DNA of 14,756 nucleotides from Microcaldota archaeon (GTDB lineage: Archaea; Micrarchaeota; Micrarchaeia; Norongarragalinales; Norongarragalinaceae), in contig JAGVWL010000034.1 of assembly GCA_018304285.1 (NCBI GenBank), forward strand, positions 1 to 14,756, read 5' to 3'. Shown piece after piece: positions 6,404-12,532 of the stretch. The first letter of the stretch is position 1. Each line of letters begins with the position of its first letter. The notes beneath the pieces were generated by a model. The model saw only the letters and a list, made by a program, of their open reading frames with translations. It was not told the origin of the DNA and did no database searches. The translations under genes were made by a program, and so were the position numbers.

Positions 6404-7450
6404 ATGGCTGTTCAAGAGGGAGTCACGCGTTTCGGCGACCGCGTTGAAGTCCCGCTAATGAAAGACTTGCGCGTGCGCATCGAACCCGACGGCGGAATTT
6501 TCGTAAGGCGCTTTTTCTACGAGAAAGGCGAGAGGCGCGAGACGTACGACAAGATTGAGGCTTTTTCCGAAAGCGTCCGCGCGCAAATCCACAAGCAAGA
6601 GTCCCTCGGCGCGGAGTTTCGCGAGAACGTTGAGATAATCAAGAAACTCAACGAGCTGCGCAACAAGATGAACGCCATTGAGGGGCAGCGGAGGCGCGAA
6701 GGCAGGGCGGGAAAGCTTTCGGCTGAAGCGCTGGAGCTTGAATTGCAGGATATTGAAGAGCGGAGTGAACGCTCGCAAGCCGTTCTCGCGGAATGCCAGT
6801 CCGCCTTAGGCTGGGTTGCAGAAAAGCTGCATCATGACACGCACCCTCTCAAGCTTCCTGTAAAAGCGCGTATGCGCACCACCAAAAAGAAGGAAATGGG
6901 TTTGGTGGTGCAAAAGCGCGGCGGGAAGACGGTCAGGGCTTACCCCGTTTCCAGGGGTGCGGTGGAACTGCTTTCGAAAGGCAATTGGCCTGCCGTCTTA
7001 TGGAAACTGCAGGTCACTAAAGCCGTTTTGCAGATGATCGAGAGAAATCGGGTGATAATGCAAAGGATGATGCCGCGCTTGCGCTTGAAGGAAAACGCCC
7101 TTCGCGGGGAGCATAGGCGCGAGCTTGAAGCGTCGAGGCAAAGGATTGCCTTGTTCGAAAGCGCTTTGCAAAAGGTTTCCGGTGCAACTCCCGTGCAACT
7201 AGCGAAATTTCAAGCAAGCTTGCAAAACCTGCTTGCAAAACGCAATGAACTGTTATTCGCTCCTAGAACGCTCCATCCGCATTTGGAACGCGCGAGAGGG
7301 CATTGGCTTGCTTGCATGAAACTGGCGTCGCAGCCGGAAATAAACCGGCGCGAGCTCTTGCGCAACCTGCACGAAGCAGGAAGCGCAATTCAATTGCACC
7401 ACCAATGGCTTCTCGTGAGCAAGGCCGGGTTGCTAGTGCCGAAACGATAG
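6404..7450 (+). CDS. Basic coiled-coil protein of unknown function
   Basis: The protein has 348 aa and is unrecognised. Residues 1-48 look like a small beta domain (RVEVPLMKDLRVRIEPDGGIFVRRFFYEKG). Residues about 55-145 form a long charged helix, probably coiled coil (ENVEIIKKLNELRNKMNAIE). Residues 155-195 are basic and may form strands (KKKEMGLVVQKRGGKTVRAY). Residues 200-330 are again helical and rich in R, K and Q. There is no signal peptide, no membrane helix and no Cys motif. The protein is strongly basic overall, so nucleic acid or ribosome contact is possible but unproven. It is convergent with aspartate carbamoyltransferase, with 24 bp between stops, and starts 52 bp after the methionine aminopeptidase gene from what looks like its own promoter. 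Confidence 0.75.
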   Translation: MAVQEGVTRFGDRVEVPLMKDLRVRIEPDGGIFVRRFFYEKGERRETYDKIEAFSESVRAQIHKQESLGAEFRENVEIIKKLNELRNKMNAIEGQRRREGRAGKLSAEALELELQDIEERSERSQAVLAECQSALGWVAEKLHHDTHPLKLPVKARMRTTKKKEMGLVVQKRGGKTVRAYPVSRGAVELLSKGNWPAVLWKLQVTKAVLQMIERNRVIMQRMMPRLRLKENALRGEHRRELEASRQRIALFESALQKVSGATPVQLAKFQASLQNLLAKRNELLFAPRTLHPHLERARGHWLACMKLASQPEINRRELLRNLHEAGSAIQLHHQWLLVSKAGLLVPKR

Positions 7451-7474
7451 CCCGCAGTGCACATGACGCTTTTT

Positions 7475-8395
7475 CTATTTCGCTCCCAGGAGCGATGCGA
7501 TTACCGCCATGCGCACTGGCACGCCGTTCGCGGCTTGCCTGAAGTACGCGGACCTAGGATCCAAATCGATGTCTTCCTCGATTTCTCCGACGCGCGGCAG
7601 GGGATGCATTACCGCCGATTTAGGCTTCATCTTCGACAAAAGAGTTTTGTCGACGTGGTAAAGCGATTTGAGCTTTTGGTAATCGTCTTCGGGCGAAAGC
7701 CTTTCTTTCTGCAGGCGCGTCACGTACAAAACGTCTAAATTGCCGATGACTTGGTTCACGTCCTCGCAAAACTCGACTTTCGAGCCTTTCGCTTCCGCTT
7801 TTTTCACGTATTCCCCGGGCATTTGCAGCGAGTGGGGCGCAATGCAGGTGAAGTTAGCGCCAAAACGCGACCCGCCCATTATGAGCGAATGGACCGTGCG
7901 CCCGTACTTCAAATCGCCGTAAAACCCTATGTGCACGTCCAAGCGCCCCAATTCTTTTTTTATCGTGTACAAATCCAAGAGCGTTTGCGTGGGGTGCTCT
8001 CCCTTTCCCTCTCCACCGCTTATAACCGGTTTGGAAGAATACTGCGCTGCGAGCGAAAGCGAGTTCGGCTGCGAGTGGCGCATTGCAATTATGTCGGCGT
8101 AGCTTTCGATGATGCGGATGGTGTCCTGCAGGGTTTCGCCTTTCGAGACCGACGTCCCGCTGATGTCTGAAAACCCTATCGCCCCCCCGCCCAAGCGCAG
8201 CATTGCCGTCTGGAAAGAGAATTGCGTTCGCGTGGAAGGCTCGAAGAAGAGCGTGGCGAGAACTTTGCCTTCGCACAGGTTGCTCGGCTTTCCTATGATT
8301 CCCTCCATTTCCACGGCTGTTTCCAACACGTTTTGGACTTCCGCGTCGGTAAAGTCGTTTATCGAAACCAGATCGCGTCCTTTCAAAGAACCCAT
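7475..8395 (-). CDS. pyrB: Aspartate carbamoyltransferase catalytic subunit
   Basis: This enzyme joins carbamoyl phosphate and L-aspartate to make N-carbamoyl aspartate, the first committed step of pyrimidine synthesis. It has 306 aa, close to the 306-311 aa usual for PyrB. The carbamoyl phosphate loop S54-T-R-T57, the mobile 80s loop (GTSVSKGETL with K85), R106-H107, HPTQTLLDLYTI (H134, Q137), R166 in DLKYGRTVHS, TRLQKERL and MHPLPRVGEI are all present, so activity is expected. I use ATG 8395, preceded by AGGTGGG 3 nt upstream; a longer open frame to 8560 would run antisense into the divergent gene. No regulatory subunit gene (pyrI) is adjacent, unlike many archaea where pyrB and pyrI are paired. 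Confidence 0.96.
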   Translation of the reverse strand: MGSLKGRDLVSINDFTDAEVQNVLETAVEMEGIIGKPSNLCEGKVLATLFFEPSTRTQFSFQTAMLRLGGGAIGFSDISGTSVSKGETLQDTIRIIESYADIIAMRHSQPNSLSLAAQYSSKPVISGGEGKGEHPTQTLLDLYTIKKELGRLDVHIGFYGDLKYGRTVHSLIMGGSRFGANFTCIAPHSLQMPGEYVKKAEAKGSKVEFCEDVNQVIGNLDVLYVTRLQKERLSPEDDYQKLKSLYHVDKTLLSKMKPKSAVMHPLPRVGEIEEDIDLDPRSAYFRQAANGVPVRMAVIASLLGAK

Positions 8396-8429
8396 TTTCC
8401 CACCTACCCCCACAGCAAATTGTTGGCTC

Positions 8430-8442
8430 AAGCTTTTATTTG
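8430..8442. promoter_or_regulatory. Shared candidate promoter between pyrB and the membrane protein gene
   Basis: AAGCTTTTATTTG reads as a TATA-like box on both strands (CAAATAAAAGCTT on the minus strand). For the plus-strand gene it is centred about 25 nt before the ATG at 8462, with no ribosome binding site, implying a leaderless transcript. For pyrB it is about 41 nt before the ATG, leaving a leader of some 15 nt that carries AGGTGGG. Confidence 0.45.
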
Positions 8443-8461
8443 AGTGCGTTTTTCTACTTTC

Positions 8462-9583
8462 ATGCCTCCAGACGGAAAACAGGGGAAATCCAAGCCTGAC
8501 GCCAAGCAGGCGCAGCCTGCAGTTCCAGCGCCGGTGCCCCAACCGCAGGCGCCCGCGCAAATGCAGGAGGTCCGCAGGGAAATCGTGATTCCCCTGCGCA
8601 TTAAAGTGGGCAAGGAATTCAAGTCGAAACTCCCGTTCCTGCTGGGCTTGCTCGTGCTTTTCACCTTCGCGCTCATCATGTTCGACAAGAGCAACTTCAA
8701 AACCACCGACTTGAGCGACATGCAGCGGGTGCAGTACAACATGCCCAAGCTCTACAGCCTGTCGTTCATTCTCTTCATAATCCTCTTTTCGATTTCCCTC
8801 GCCCTCGGGATTTACTATGCGATAGGACTAGGCTGGATAAGCTCGCTGCTAGTGATTCCGGCAACGCTCGTTCCCTCGCTGATTTTGGGTTTGATTTTCT
8901 TCCCTTGGCTCATGTCCCCGTTCCTGGCTTTGTCGGCCACGATTTCCTTCACTGCAATCCTCGCCTCGTTCTGGCCCAAGTTTTCCATATCCCGAGCATG
9001 GACTGCGCTGAGCGTGGCAATGATTGTCTTCGCGCTCCTGGCTTTCTTCGTGGTTTTCTACAAGGTTGCTGAAAACAAGGACGTTCACGTGGATTTGTTC
9101 CTGAATTCGCTCGTAGCCCAATCGCAAGGCGGCGGTGCGGGAACCATTTCCATTCCCGCGCAAGTCATTTCCTCTTCGGTTTCGAAAGACGATTTCTCTT
9201 CTTTCATAACGCAAAACGACGTTCGAGAGATTCTGCTGGCAAGCTATCCCAACTTCGCTTCCTTGTCCGATTCGGAGAAAGAGCTTGCAATCCAGGCGTT
9301 CCACACTAAATTCATAGACCTGGGATATGCCGCGTTCCAAAAGAATTCCGGGCTCGTGGCGCAAGCCTTGAGCACGTCGCTTTCCGCGCGTTTCGCCAGC
9401 AGTTCGGAAGCGCTGAAACAGCAGATTTACGTTTTGCCCCAGTTCAAGCAGATTTACGACCGCTATGCGCTGTTCACTGCCGCCATAGCCGCCCTCGTCG
9501 CGTCTTTCATCGCGCTGTTCATCCAACTGCTTGCGCTGGGCTTCCTGTACGCGCTGCACAAGCTCGTGCCCCCGCAGCAGTAA
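8462..9583 (+). CDS. Multi-pass membrane protein of unknown function
   Basis: The protein has 373 aa and is unrecognised. A Pro/Gln/Ala-rich, probably cytoplasmic leader (residues 1-35) and a basic stretch (KVGKEFKSK) precede membrane helices at about 57-75, 97-118, 122-148, 151-171 and 179-201. Residues 205-333 form one large polar loop with a G-rich start and a helical part (ILLASYPNFASLSDSEKELAIQAFHTK has the look of a folded domain). A last helix covers about 336-365. By the positive-inside rule the N-terminus is inside, but the helix count (5 or 6) leaves the side of the large loop uncertain. ATG 8462 is chosen because the shared TATA box lies 25 nt upstream; a GTG at 8444 is in frame but would lie inside the promoter. 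Confidence 0.75.
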   Translation: MPPDGKQGKSKPDAKQAQPAVPAPVPQPQAPAQMQEVRREIVIPLRIKVGKEFKSKLPFLLGLLVLFTFALIMFDKSNFKTTDLSDMQRVQYNMPKLYSLSFILFIILFSISLALGIYYAIGLGWISSLLVIPATLVPSLILGLIFFPWLMSPFLALSATISFTAILASFWPKFSISRAWTALSVAMIVFALLAFFVVFYKVAENKDVHVDLFLNSLVAQSQGGGAGTISIPAQVISSSVSKDDFSSFITQNDVREILLASYPNFASLSDSEKELAIQAFHTKFIDLGYAAFQKNSGLVAQALSTSLSARFASSSEALKQQIYVLPQFKQIYDRYALFTAAIAALVASFIALFIQLLALGFLYALHKLVPPQQ

Positions 9584-9598
9584 CCGCACGCAAGCTTC

Positions 9599-9608
9599 TT
9601 TTTATTAA
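9599..9608 (+). promoter_or_regulatory. Candidate box A for tRNA-Arg(CCG)
   Basis: TTTTTATTAA is centred about 33 nt before the first base of the tRNA. The same T-rich stretch (from 9596) lies 13 nt after the stop of the membrane protein gene and may also end its transcript. Confidence 0.35.
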
Positions 9609-9635
9609 CGCCGCCGCCACAAATTCTTATCGAGT

Positions 9636-9827
9636 GGGCCTTTAGTATAGCCTGGATAGAATGGTGGCTTCCGAAGCCGCAGACAGGGGTTCGAAAGAAG
9701 GAGAAACCATTGGTTTCTCCTTTCTAATCCTCTTCCTTTTCGAAAAGAGTTTTCTTTGGCGCGGTGCCTCCGCACCTTTCTTTTCGCAAAAGAAAGGGGC
9801 AAGGCGCCGAACGTCCCCTAAGGCCCG
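9636..9827 (+). tRNA. tRNA-Arg (anticodon CCG) with a T-loop intron
   Basis: Two separated halves form a full cloverleaf. Acceptor GGGCCTT (9636-9642) pairs perfectly with AAGGCCC (9820-9826); discriminator is G9827 and CCA is not encoded. The anticodon stem is GTGGC/GCCGC, with loop TTCCGAA and anticodon CCG at 9671-9673. The T stem AGGGG (9685-9689) pairs with CCCCT (9815-9819) across the intron. After splicing the T loop reads TTCGAAT, as expected. The D arm has the conserved GG (9654-9655), but its stem is weak: G10-T25 and T13-G22 are wobbles and A12 faces A23. The gene reads arginine codon CGG. The acceptor and T stems pair perfectly although 118 nt apart, which makes this a real gene rather than a fragment. 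Confidence 0.85.
9696..9813 (+). other. Intron in the T loop of tRNA-Arg(CCG), between positions 59 and 60
   Basis: The splice region folds as a bulge-helix-bulge: outer helix GGGG/CCCC (T stem), central 4-bp helix TTCG (9690-9693) with CGAA (9808-9811), and 3-nt bulges AAA (9694-9696) and CGT (9812-9814). Cutting after the second base of each bulge, as the archaeal splicing endonuclease does, gives exactly the mature T loop. The intron is 118 nt and highly structured: an 11-bp perfect hairpin (9698-9708 with 9712-9722, loop ATT) and a 10-bp perfect hairpin (9775-9784 with 9788-9797, loop CGC), plus GGTGC/GCACC at 9763-9776 as a competing short stem. The helix directly inside the second bulge is not clear, so the motif may be relaxed. 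No open reading frame of interest is inside. Confidence 0.78.
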
Positions 9828-10427
9828 CTATTTTTTAATTTTCGGTTTCCAGGATGCAAGCCCGCTGCTCTCATCGTATATAAATTCGCTTTTTTTGAAG
9901 AAGAATTTGTTAAGCGTGGCGTACCCGTAGCCAGGCATGGGCGTAAACCTTACTTTCAAGTGCCCCTCGCGTATGAGCTGCCCGTGAATTTCCCCTCCAT
10001 GTTTGGCAATTTGCTTTTTCTGAGCAGTGAGAAACCTCCAGAGGTCAATTCCATGTTGTTTTGCCAATCGGCTGAATGCTCTGTTGAACGTATTTCTCAA
10101 TAGATAAGTCACATAGCCTACGACTTTACCTTCCGAATTAATGCATGCAATATGATGCGTATTCATCTTGGGTAGATTTCCTCTCCAAACTGCTAGGTCT
10201 TCAAAACTAGCCTGAGCCGAAATAGTTGAAGTTCCGCCGGTAGGATGAGTGTGAAGGCTAACAGTTTCCCCTCTTTTCCTATGCATTTTAACTGATTCTG
10301 CGTCTCGCAACCCTTCGGTTGGCCTCCAGCCTCTACCGGGCTTTTTAAACCAGCCCATTTCTAGCCCGGCTATGCCCGGTTGTTTCTCAATTATCTGCCT
10401 TGCTGTTGAACGTTGTGGGCGTTTCAT
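9828..10427 (-). CDS. Uncharacterised protein with a JAMM/MPN-like metal motif
   Basis: The protein has 199 aa. Residues 59-62 read HTHP and S74-F-E-D77 follows, which resembles the HxHP...SxxD zinc site of JAMM/MPN (JAB) isopeptidases and RadC-like proteins. The spacing between the second His and Ser is 13, longer than the usual 8 or so, and the upstream catalytic Glu cannot be assigned surely (E23 and E44 are candidates). HHIACINSEGKVVGYVTY after it looks like a following strand pair. I start at ATG 10427 because a TATA-like TTTATAG (10452-10458 on the minus strand) lies 25-30 nt upstream, fitting a leaderless message; TTG 10448 is the alternative. The TAG stop (9828-9830) directly abuts the last base of tRNA-Arg(CCG). 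Base composition looks AT-richer than its neighbours. No ubiquitin-like partner is visible here. Confidence 0.7.
   Translation of the reverse strand: MKRPQRSTARQIIEKQPGIAGLEMGWFKKPGRGWRPTEGLRDAESVKMHRKRGETVSLHTHPTGGTSTISAQASFEDLAVWRGNLPKMNTHHIACINSEGKVVGYVTYLLRNTFNRAFSRLAKQHGIDLWRFLTAQKKQIAKHGGEIHGQLIREGHLKVRFTPMPGYGYATLNKFFFKKSEFIYDESSGLASWKPKIKK
9831..9836 (+). terminator. T6 run after tRNA-Arg(CCG)
   Basis: Six T residues (ATTTTTTAATTTT context) begin 4 nt after the discriminator base, a typical archaeal oligo-T terminator. The run lies inside the last codons of the opposite-strand JAMM-like gene. Confidence 0.5.
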
Positions 10428-10451
10428 AATCTCTAAAATTTCACTCAAAGC

Positions 10452-10458
10452 TATAAAC
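10452..10458 (-). promoter_or_regulatory. Candidate box A of the JAMM-like gene
   Basis: On the minus strand GTTTATA sits in the context AGGTTTATAGC. Its centre is about 28 nt before ATG 10427, which supports that start and a leaderless transcript. Confidence 0.45.
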
Positions 10459-10491
10459 CTTTTTTTGGAGCTTGCTGTTTTTTTCTATCCC

Positions 10492-10500
10492 TTTTTATCC
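10492..10500 (+). promoter_or_regulatory. Candidate box A for tRNA-Arg(TCG)
   Basis: TTTTTATCC is centred about 28 nt before the first base of the tRNA, the normal archaeal distance. An AT-rich ATTAATTATT at 10511-10520 is too close to the tRNA to be its TATA box. Confidence 0.4.
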
Positions 10501-10523
10501 TACAACCGCCATTAATTATTCGT

Positions 10524-10644
10524 GGGCCCGTAGCTCAGCCTGGATAGAGCGACTGGCTTCGAATGCCATCTAAAGAATTAAACTCTTTAGAAAACGCTCG
10601 CAGAAGCAACCAGTAGGCCGCGTGTTCGAATCACGCCGGGCTCG
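10524..10644 (+). tRNA. tRNA-Arg (anticodon TCG) with a canonical 37/38 intron
   Basis: The acceptor GGGCCCG pairs with CGGGCTC (10637-10643; one G-T pair), with discriminator G10644 and no encoded CCA. The D stem is GCTC/GAGC with loop AGCCTGGATA. The anticodon stem is ACTGG (10552-10556) with CCAGT (10610-10614). The loop is CTTCGA before the intron and A after it, giving anticodon TCG (10559-10561). The T arm GCGTG-TTCGAAT-CACGC is perfect. The molecule reads CGA and, by wobble, other CGN codons depending on modification of U34. The D loop (AGCCTGGATA) is identical to that of the CCG tRNA upstream, so the two may be relatives. A T6 run follows directly. Confidence 0.95.
10563..10608 (+). 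other. Intron of tRNA-Arg(TCG) at position 37/38
   Basis: The intron has 46 nt. The bulge-helix-bulge is complete: anticodon stem as outer helix, central helix CTTC (10557-10560) with GAAG (10603-10606), bulges GAA (10561-10563) and CAA (10607-10609), and inner TGC/GCA pairs. The intron body forms a 7-bp hairpin, CTAAAGA (10570-10576) with TCTTTAG (10584-10590). Position 37/38 is the most common archaeal intron site. Confidence 0.9.
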
Positions 10645-10645
10645 C

Positions 10646-10651
10646 TTTTTT
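10646..10651 (+). terminator. T6 run after tRNA-Arg(TCG)
   Basis: Six T residues begin one base after the discriminator base. They are a probable oligo-T terminator, only 18 nt before the next start codon. Confidence 0.5.
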
Positions 10652-10669
10652 GCAAAAGAGTGGAACGCA

Positions 10670-12532
10670 ATGTTTTTGGCGCTTTTGTTTCTCGCAAGTT
10701 CGCTGTACTCCGGCTTTCTCGCCGCCGGAAAACTTGAAATCCTCGACTCGCAACTGAAAAAACTCGCGTTCGGCTTCCTCGCTTCATTCGCCGTGCAAAG
10801 CGCTTTCATTCTTGCGTTGTCGTGGGTTTCGGGAGGCTTGCGCGAAGAATGGATTTTCCTTTCTTCGGTGCTGTTCGCCGCCGTCGCGTTCAAGCTCTTC
10901 GGCGCACGGAACAGCAAGGCGCGCGCTTCGCATATGCCCGCAACGAAAAGCGACGCGGTGGCAGTGGCTTTCGCATTCCTGTTCCTGGCTTTGAATTTGC
11001 TTGCAGTCCTCCACCTCACGCCTTCAGGCGTGGAAAGCGTGATAAGCGTGTGGGGAGACTACCCCCTGCACTTGGGGATAGCCAACTCTTTCGTTATGCG
11101 CGACAATTTCCCGCCTCAATACCCCGCGCTCGTGGGAGAGCCGCTGAAATACTCTTTCCTCATGGACTTCGGCTCTGCAATCCTCATGAAAGGCGGTTTT
11201 GACGCTCGCTCCGCATTCGTGATTCCAAACGCCCTCGTGTTTCTCGCGCTTGCGTTGGGAATCGTCCTGCTTGCAGGCTTTTTTGCTCAAGGCAAGCGCG
11301 CGCGTTTGGTGGTTTTCCTTGCCTTGCTCTTGTTTTTCTTCAACGGCAACTACGGTTTGGGGCAGGCGGTGGAAGACGCGCTTTCGCAAAATAGCCTTTC
11401 TCCCTTGCTCCAGCCAACCCGCAATTACTCTAACGTGGACGCGAAGAACGTTTTGCTGATGAACTGGGTTTACTCGGTGCTATTGCCCGCCCGCAGCGCC
11501 CTGCTCGGCCTCGCTTTGTCCGTTTTCGTCTATGCTTTCCTGTTTTCAAGCGTTTTGAACGGAGCGTGGAGGAAGAGCGAGCTTTTCGCTGCAGGGGTTT
11601 TGACCGGGCTGATGCCTTTGGTGCACGCCCACTCGCTAATCGCCATAGCCTTCGTTGCAGGCTTCCTGTTTTTGGTTTCGAAAATGCGGCGGGAGTGGAT
11701 TTTCTTCATCGCCCCTGCTTTGCTGATTGGGCTGCCGCAAGTCGCGTGGCTTTCGTCCAAGCTTTTGTTGAAGCCTTACCCCGGCTGGATGGCTGCTGAA
11801 AAAACTTTGTTGGGCGTAGTGGAGTTTTGGCTGAAGAACGGTTGGGCCGTGCTGCTGGGCTTCATCGCGTGGGTTTTCTTCGCGTGGAAGAAAAACGAGC
11901 GGAAGCTTTTGCTTTTCGCCATTCCCTTTGTAGCCCTGTTTGTTTTCGCGAACCTCGTGGTGGTCCAGCCTTGGGAGTGGGACAACACGAAATTGTTCAT
12001 CCACTTTTTCCTTTTCGCCAGCATCGCCAGCGCGCTGTTTCTCGACTCGCTTTTGCAGCGCAAGCACGTCGTGAATAAGGCAATAGCGTGTGCAATAGTT
12101 TTGCTGGCTATAGGTTCGGGCGTTTTGGCTGTAGAATGGACTGCGTGGGGGGACAACGCGCGTTACGAAACTTTTTCCAACGAAGATTTTGCTATGGCCC
12201 AGTGGATTGAGCGGAATACGCCTGAAAACGCGTTGTTTTTGAGTTCGGGATTCCACCAGAATCCCGTGCCTGCGTTGGCCGGAAGGCAAATTATTGCGGG
12301 ATATGAGGGTTGGCTGTGGAGCCACGGGCTTGACTACAGGCAGAAAGTCGCGGATGAAAAGCTGATGTTCGAGAAAGGCGATTGCGCTTTGATTGAGGCG
12401 TACGGCGTGGACTTTGTTTTGGTGCGAACGCCGTGGGAAAAGACGCTGCCTTTCGAAAACCCTGCTGATTTCAAGAAGGTTTACGAAGACCGGCGGGGCA
12501 ATATGCTGTTCCAGTCGAAGTGCAGTGCGTAA
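10670..12532 (+). CDS. GT-C-like polytopic membrane glycosyltransferase candidate
   Basis: The protein has 620 aa and about 12 or more hydrophobic helices over residues 1-490. Residues 128-134 read WGDYPLH: an Asp in the first large outer loop followed by a His is typical of the GT-C fold, whose members take sugars from lipid-phosphate donors on the outer face of the membrane. The C-terminal part from about residue 505 is soluble and has WIERNTPENALFLSSGFH, NPVPALAGRQ and GYEGWLWSHGLDY, sequences I associate with this kind of membrane glycosyltransferase. Donor and acceptor are unknown. ATG 10670 follows a GAGTGG site by about 6 nt and lies 25 nt after the tRNA; an open frame from 10622 would start inside the tRNA. 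Its 3' end overlaps the convergent gene by 52 bp. Confidence 0.78.
   Translation: MFLALLFLASSLYSGFLAAGKLEILDSQLKKLAFGFLASFAVQSAFILALSWVSGGLREEWIFLSSVLFAAVAFKLFGARNSKARASHMPATKSDAVAVAFAFLFLALNLLAVLHLTPSGVESVISVWGDYPLHLGIANSFVMRDNFPPQYPALVGEPLKYSFLMDFGSAILMKGGFDARSAFVIPNALVFLALALGIVLLAGFFAQGKRARLVVFLALLLFFFNGNYGLGQAVEDALSQNSLSPLLQPTRNYSNVDAKNVLLMNWVYSVLLPARSALLGLALSVFVYAFLFSSVLNGAWRKSELFAAGVLTGLMPLVHAHSLIAIAFVAGFLFLVSKMRREWIFFIAPALLIGLPQVAWLSSKLLLKPYPGWMAAEKTLLGVVEFWLKNGWAVLLGFIAWVFFAWKKNERKLLLFAIPFVALFVFANLVVVQPWEWDNTKLFIHFFLFASIASALFLDSLLQRKHVVNKAIACAIVLLAIGSGVLAVEWTAWGDNARYETFSNEDFAMAQWIERNTPENALFLSSGFHQNPVPALAGRQIIAGYEGWLWSHGLDYRQKVADEKLMFEKGDCALIEAYGVDFVLVRTPWEKTLPFENPADFKKVYEDRRGNMLFQSKCSA

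Noticed and set aside
9698..9797. The two strong hairpins as a transposon end or independent terminator
   Set aside because: They lie wholly inside the tRNA intron, have no T run after them, and are better explained as intron structure.
9605..9930. Small open frames over the tRNA-Arg(CCG) region
   Set aside because: They cross the tRNA exons and intron hairpins and have no coding character.
10428..10448. TTG 10448 as start of the JAMM-like gene
   Set aside because: It lies only a few bases after the TATA-like box, upstream of the expected transcription start; ATG 10427 fits better.
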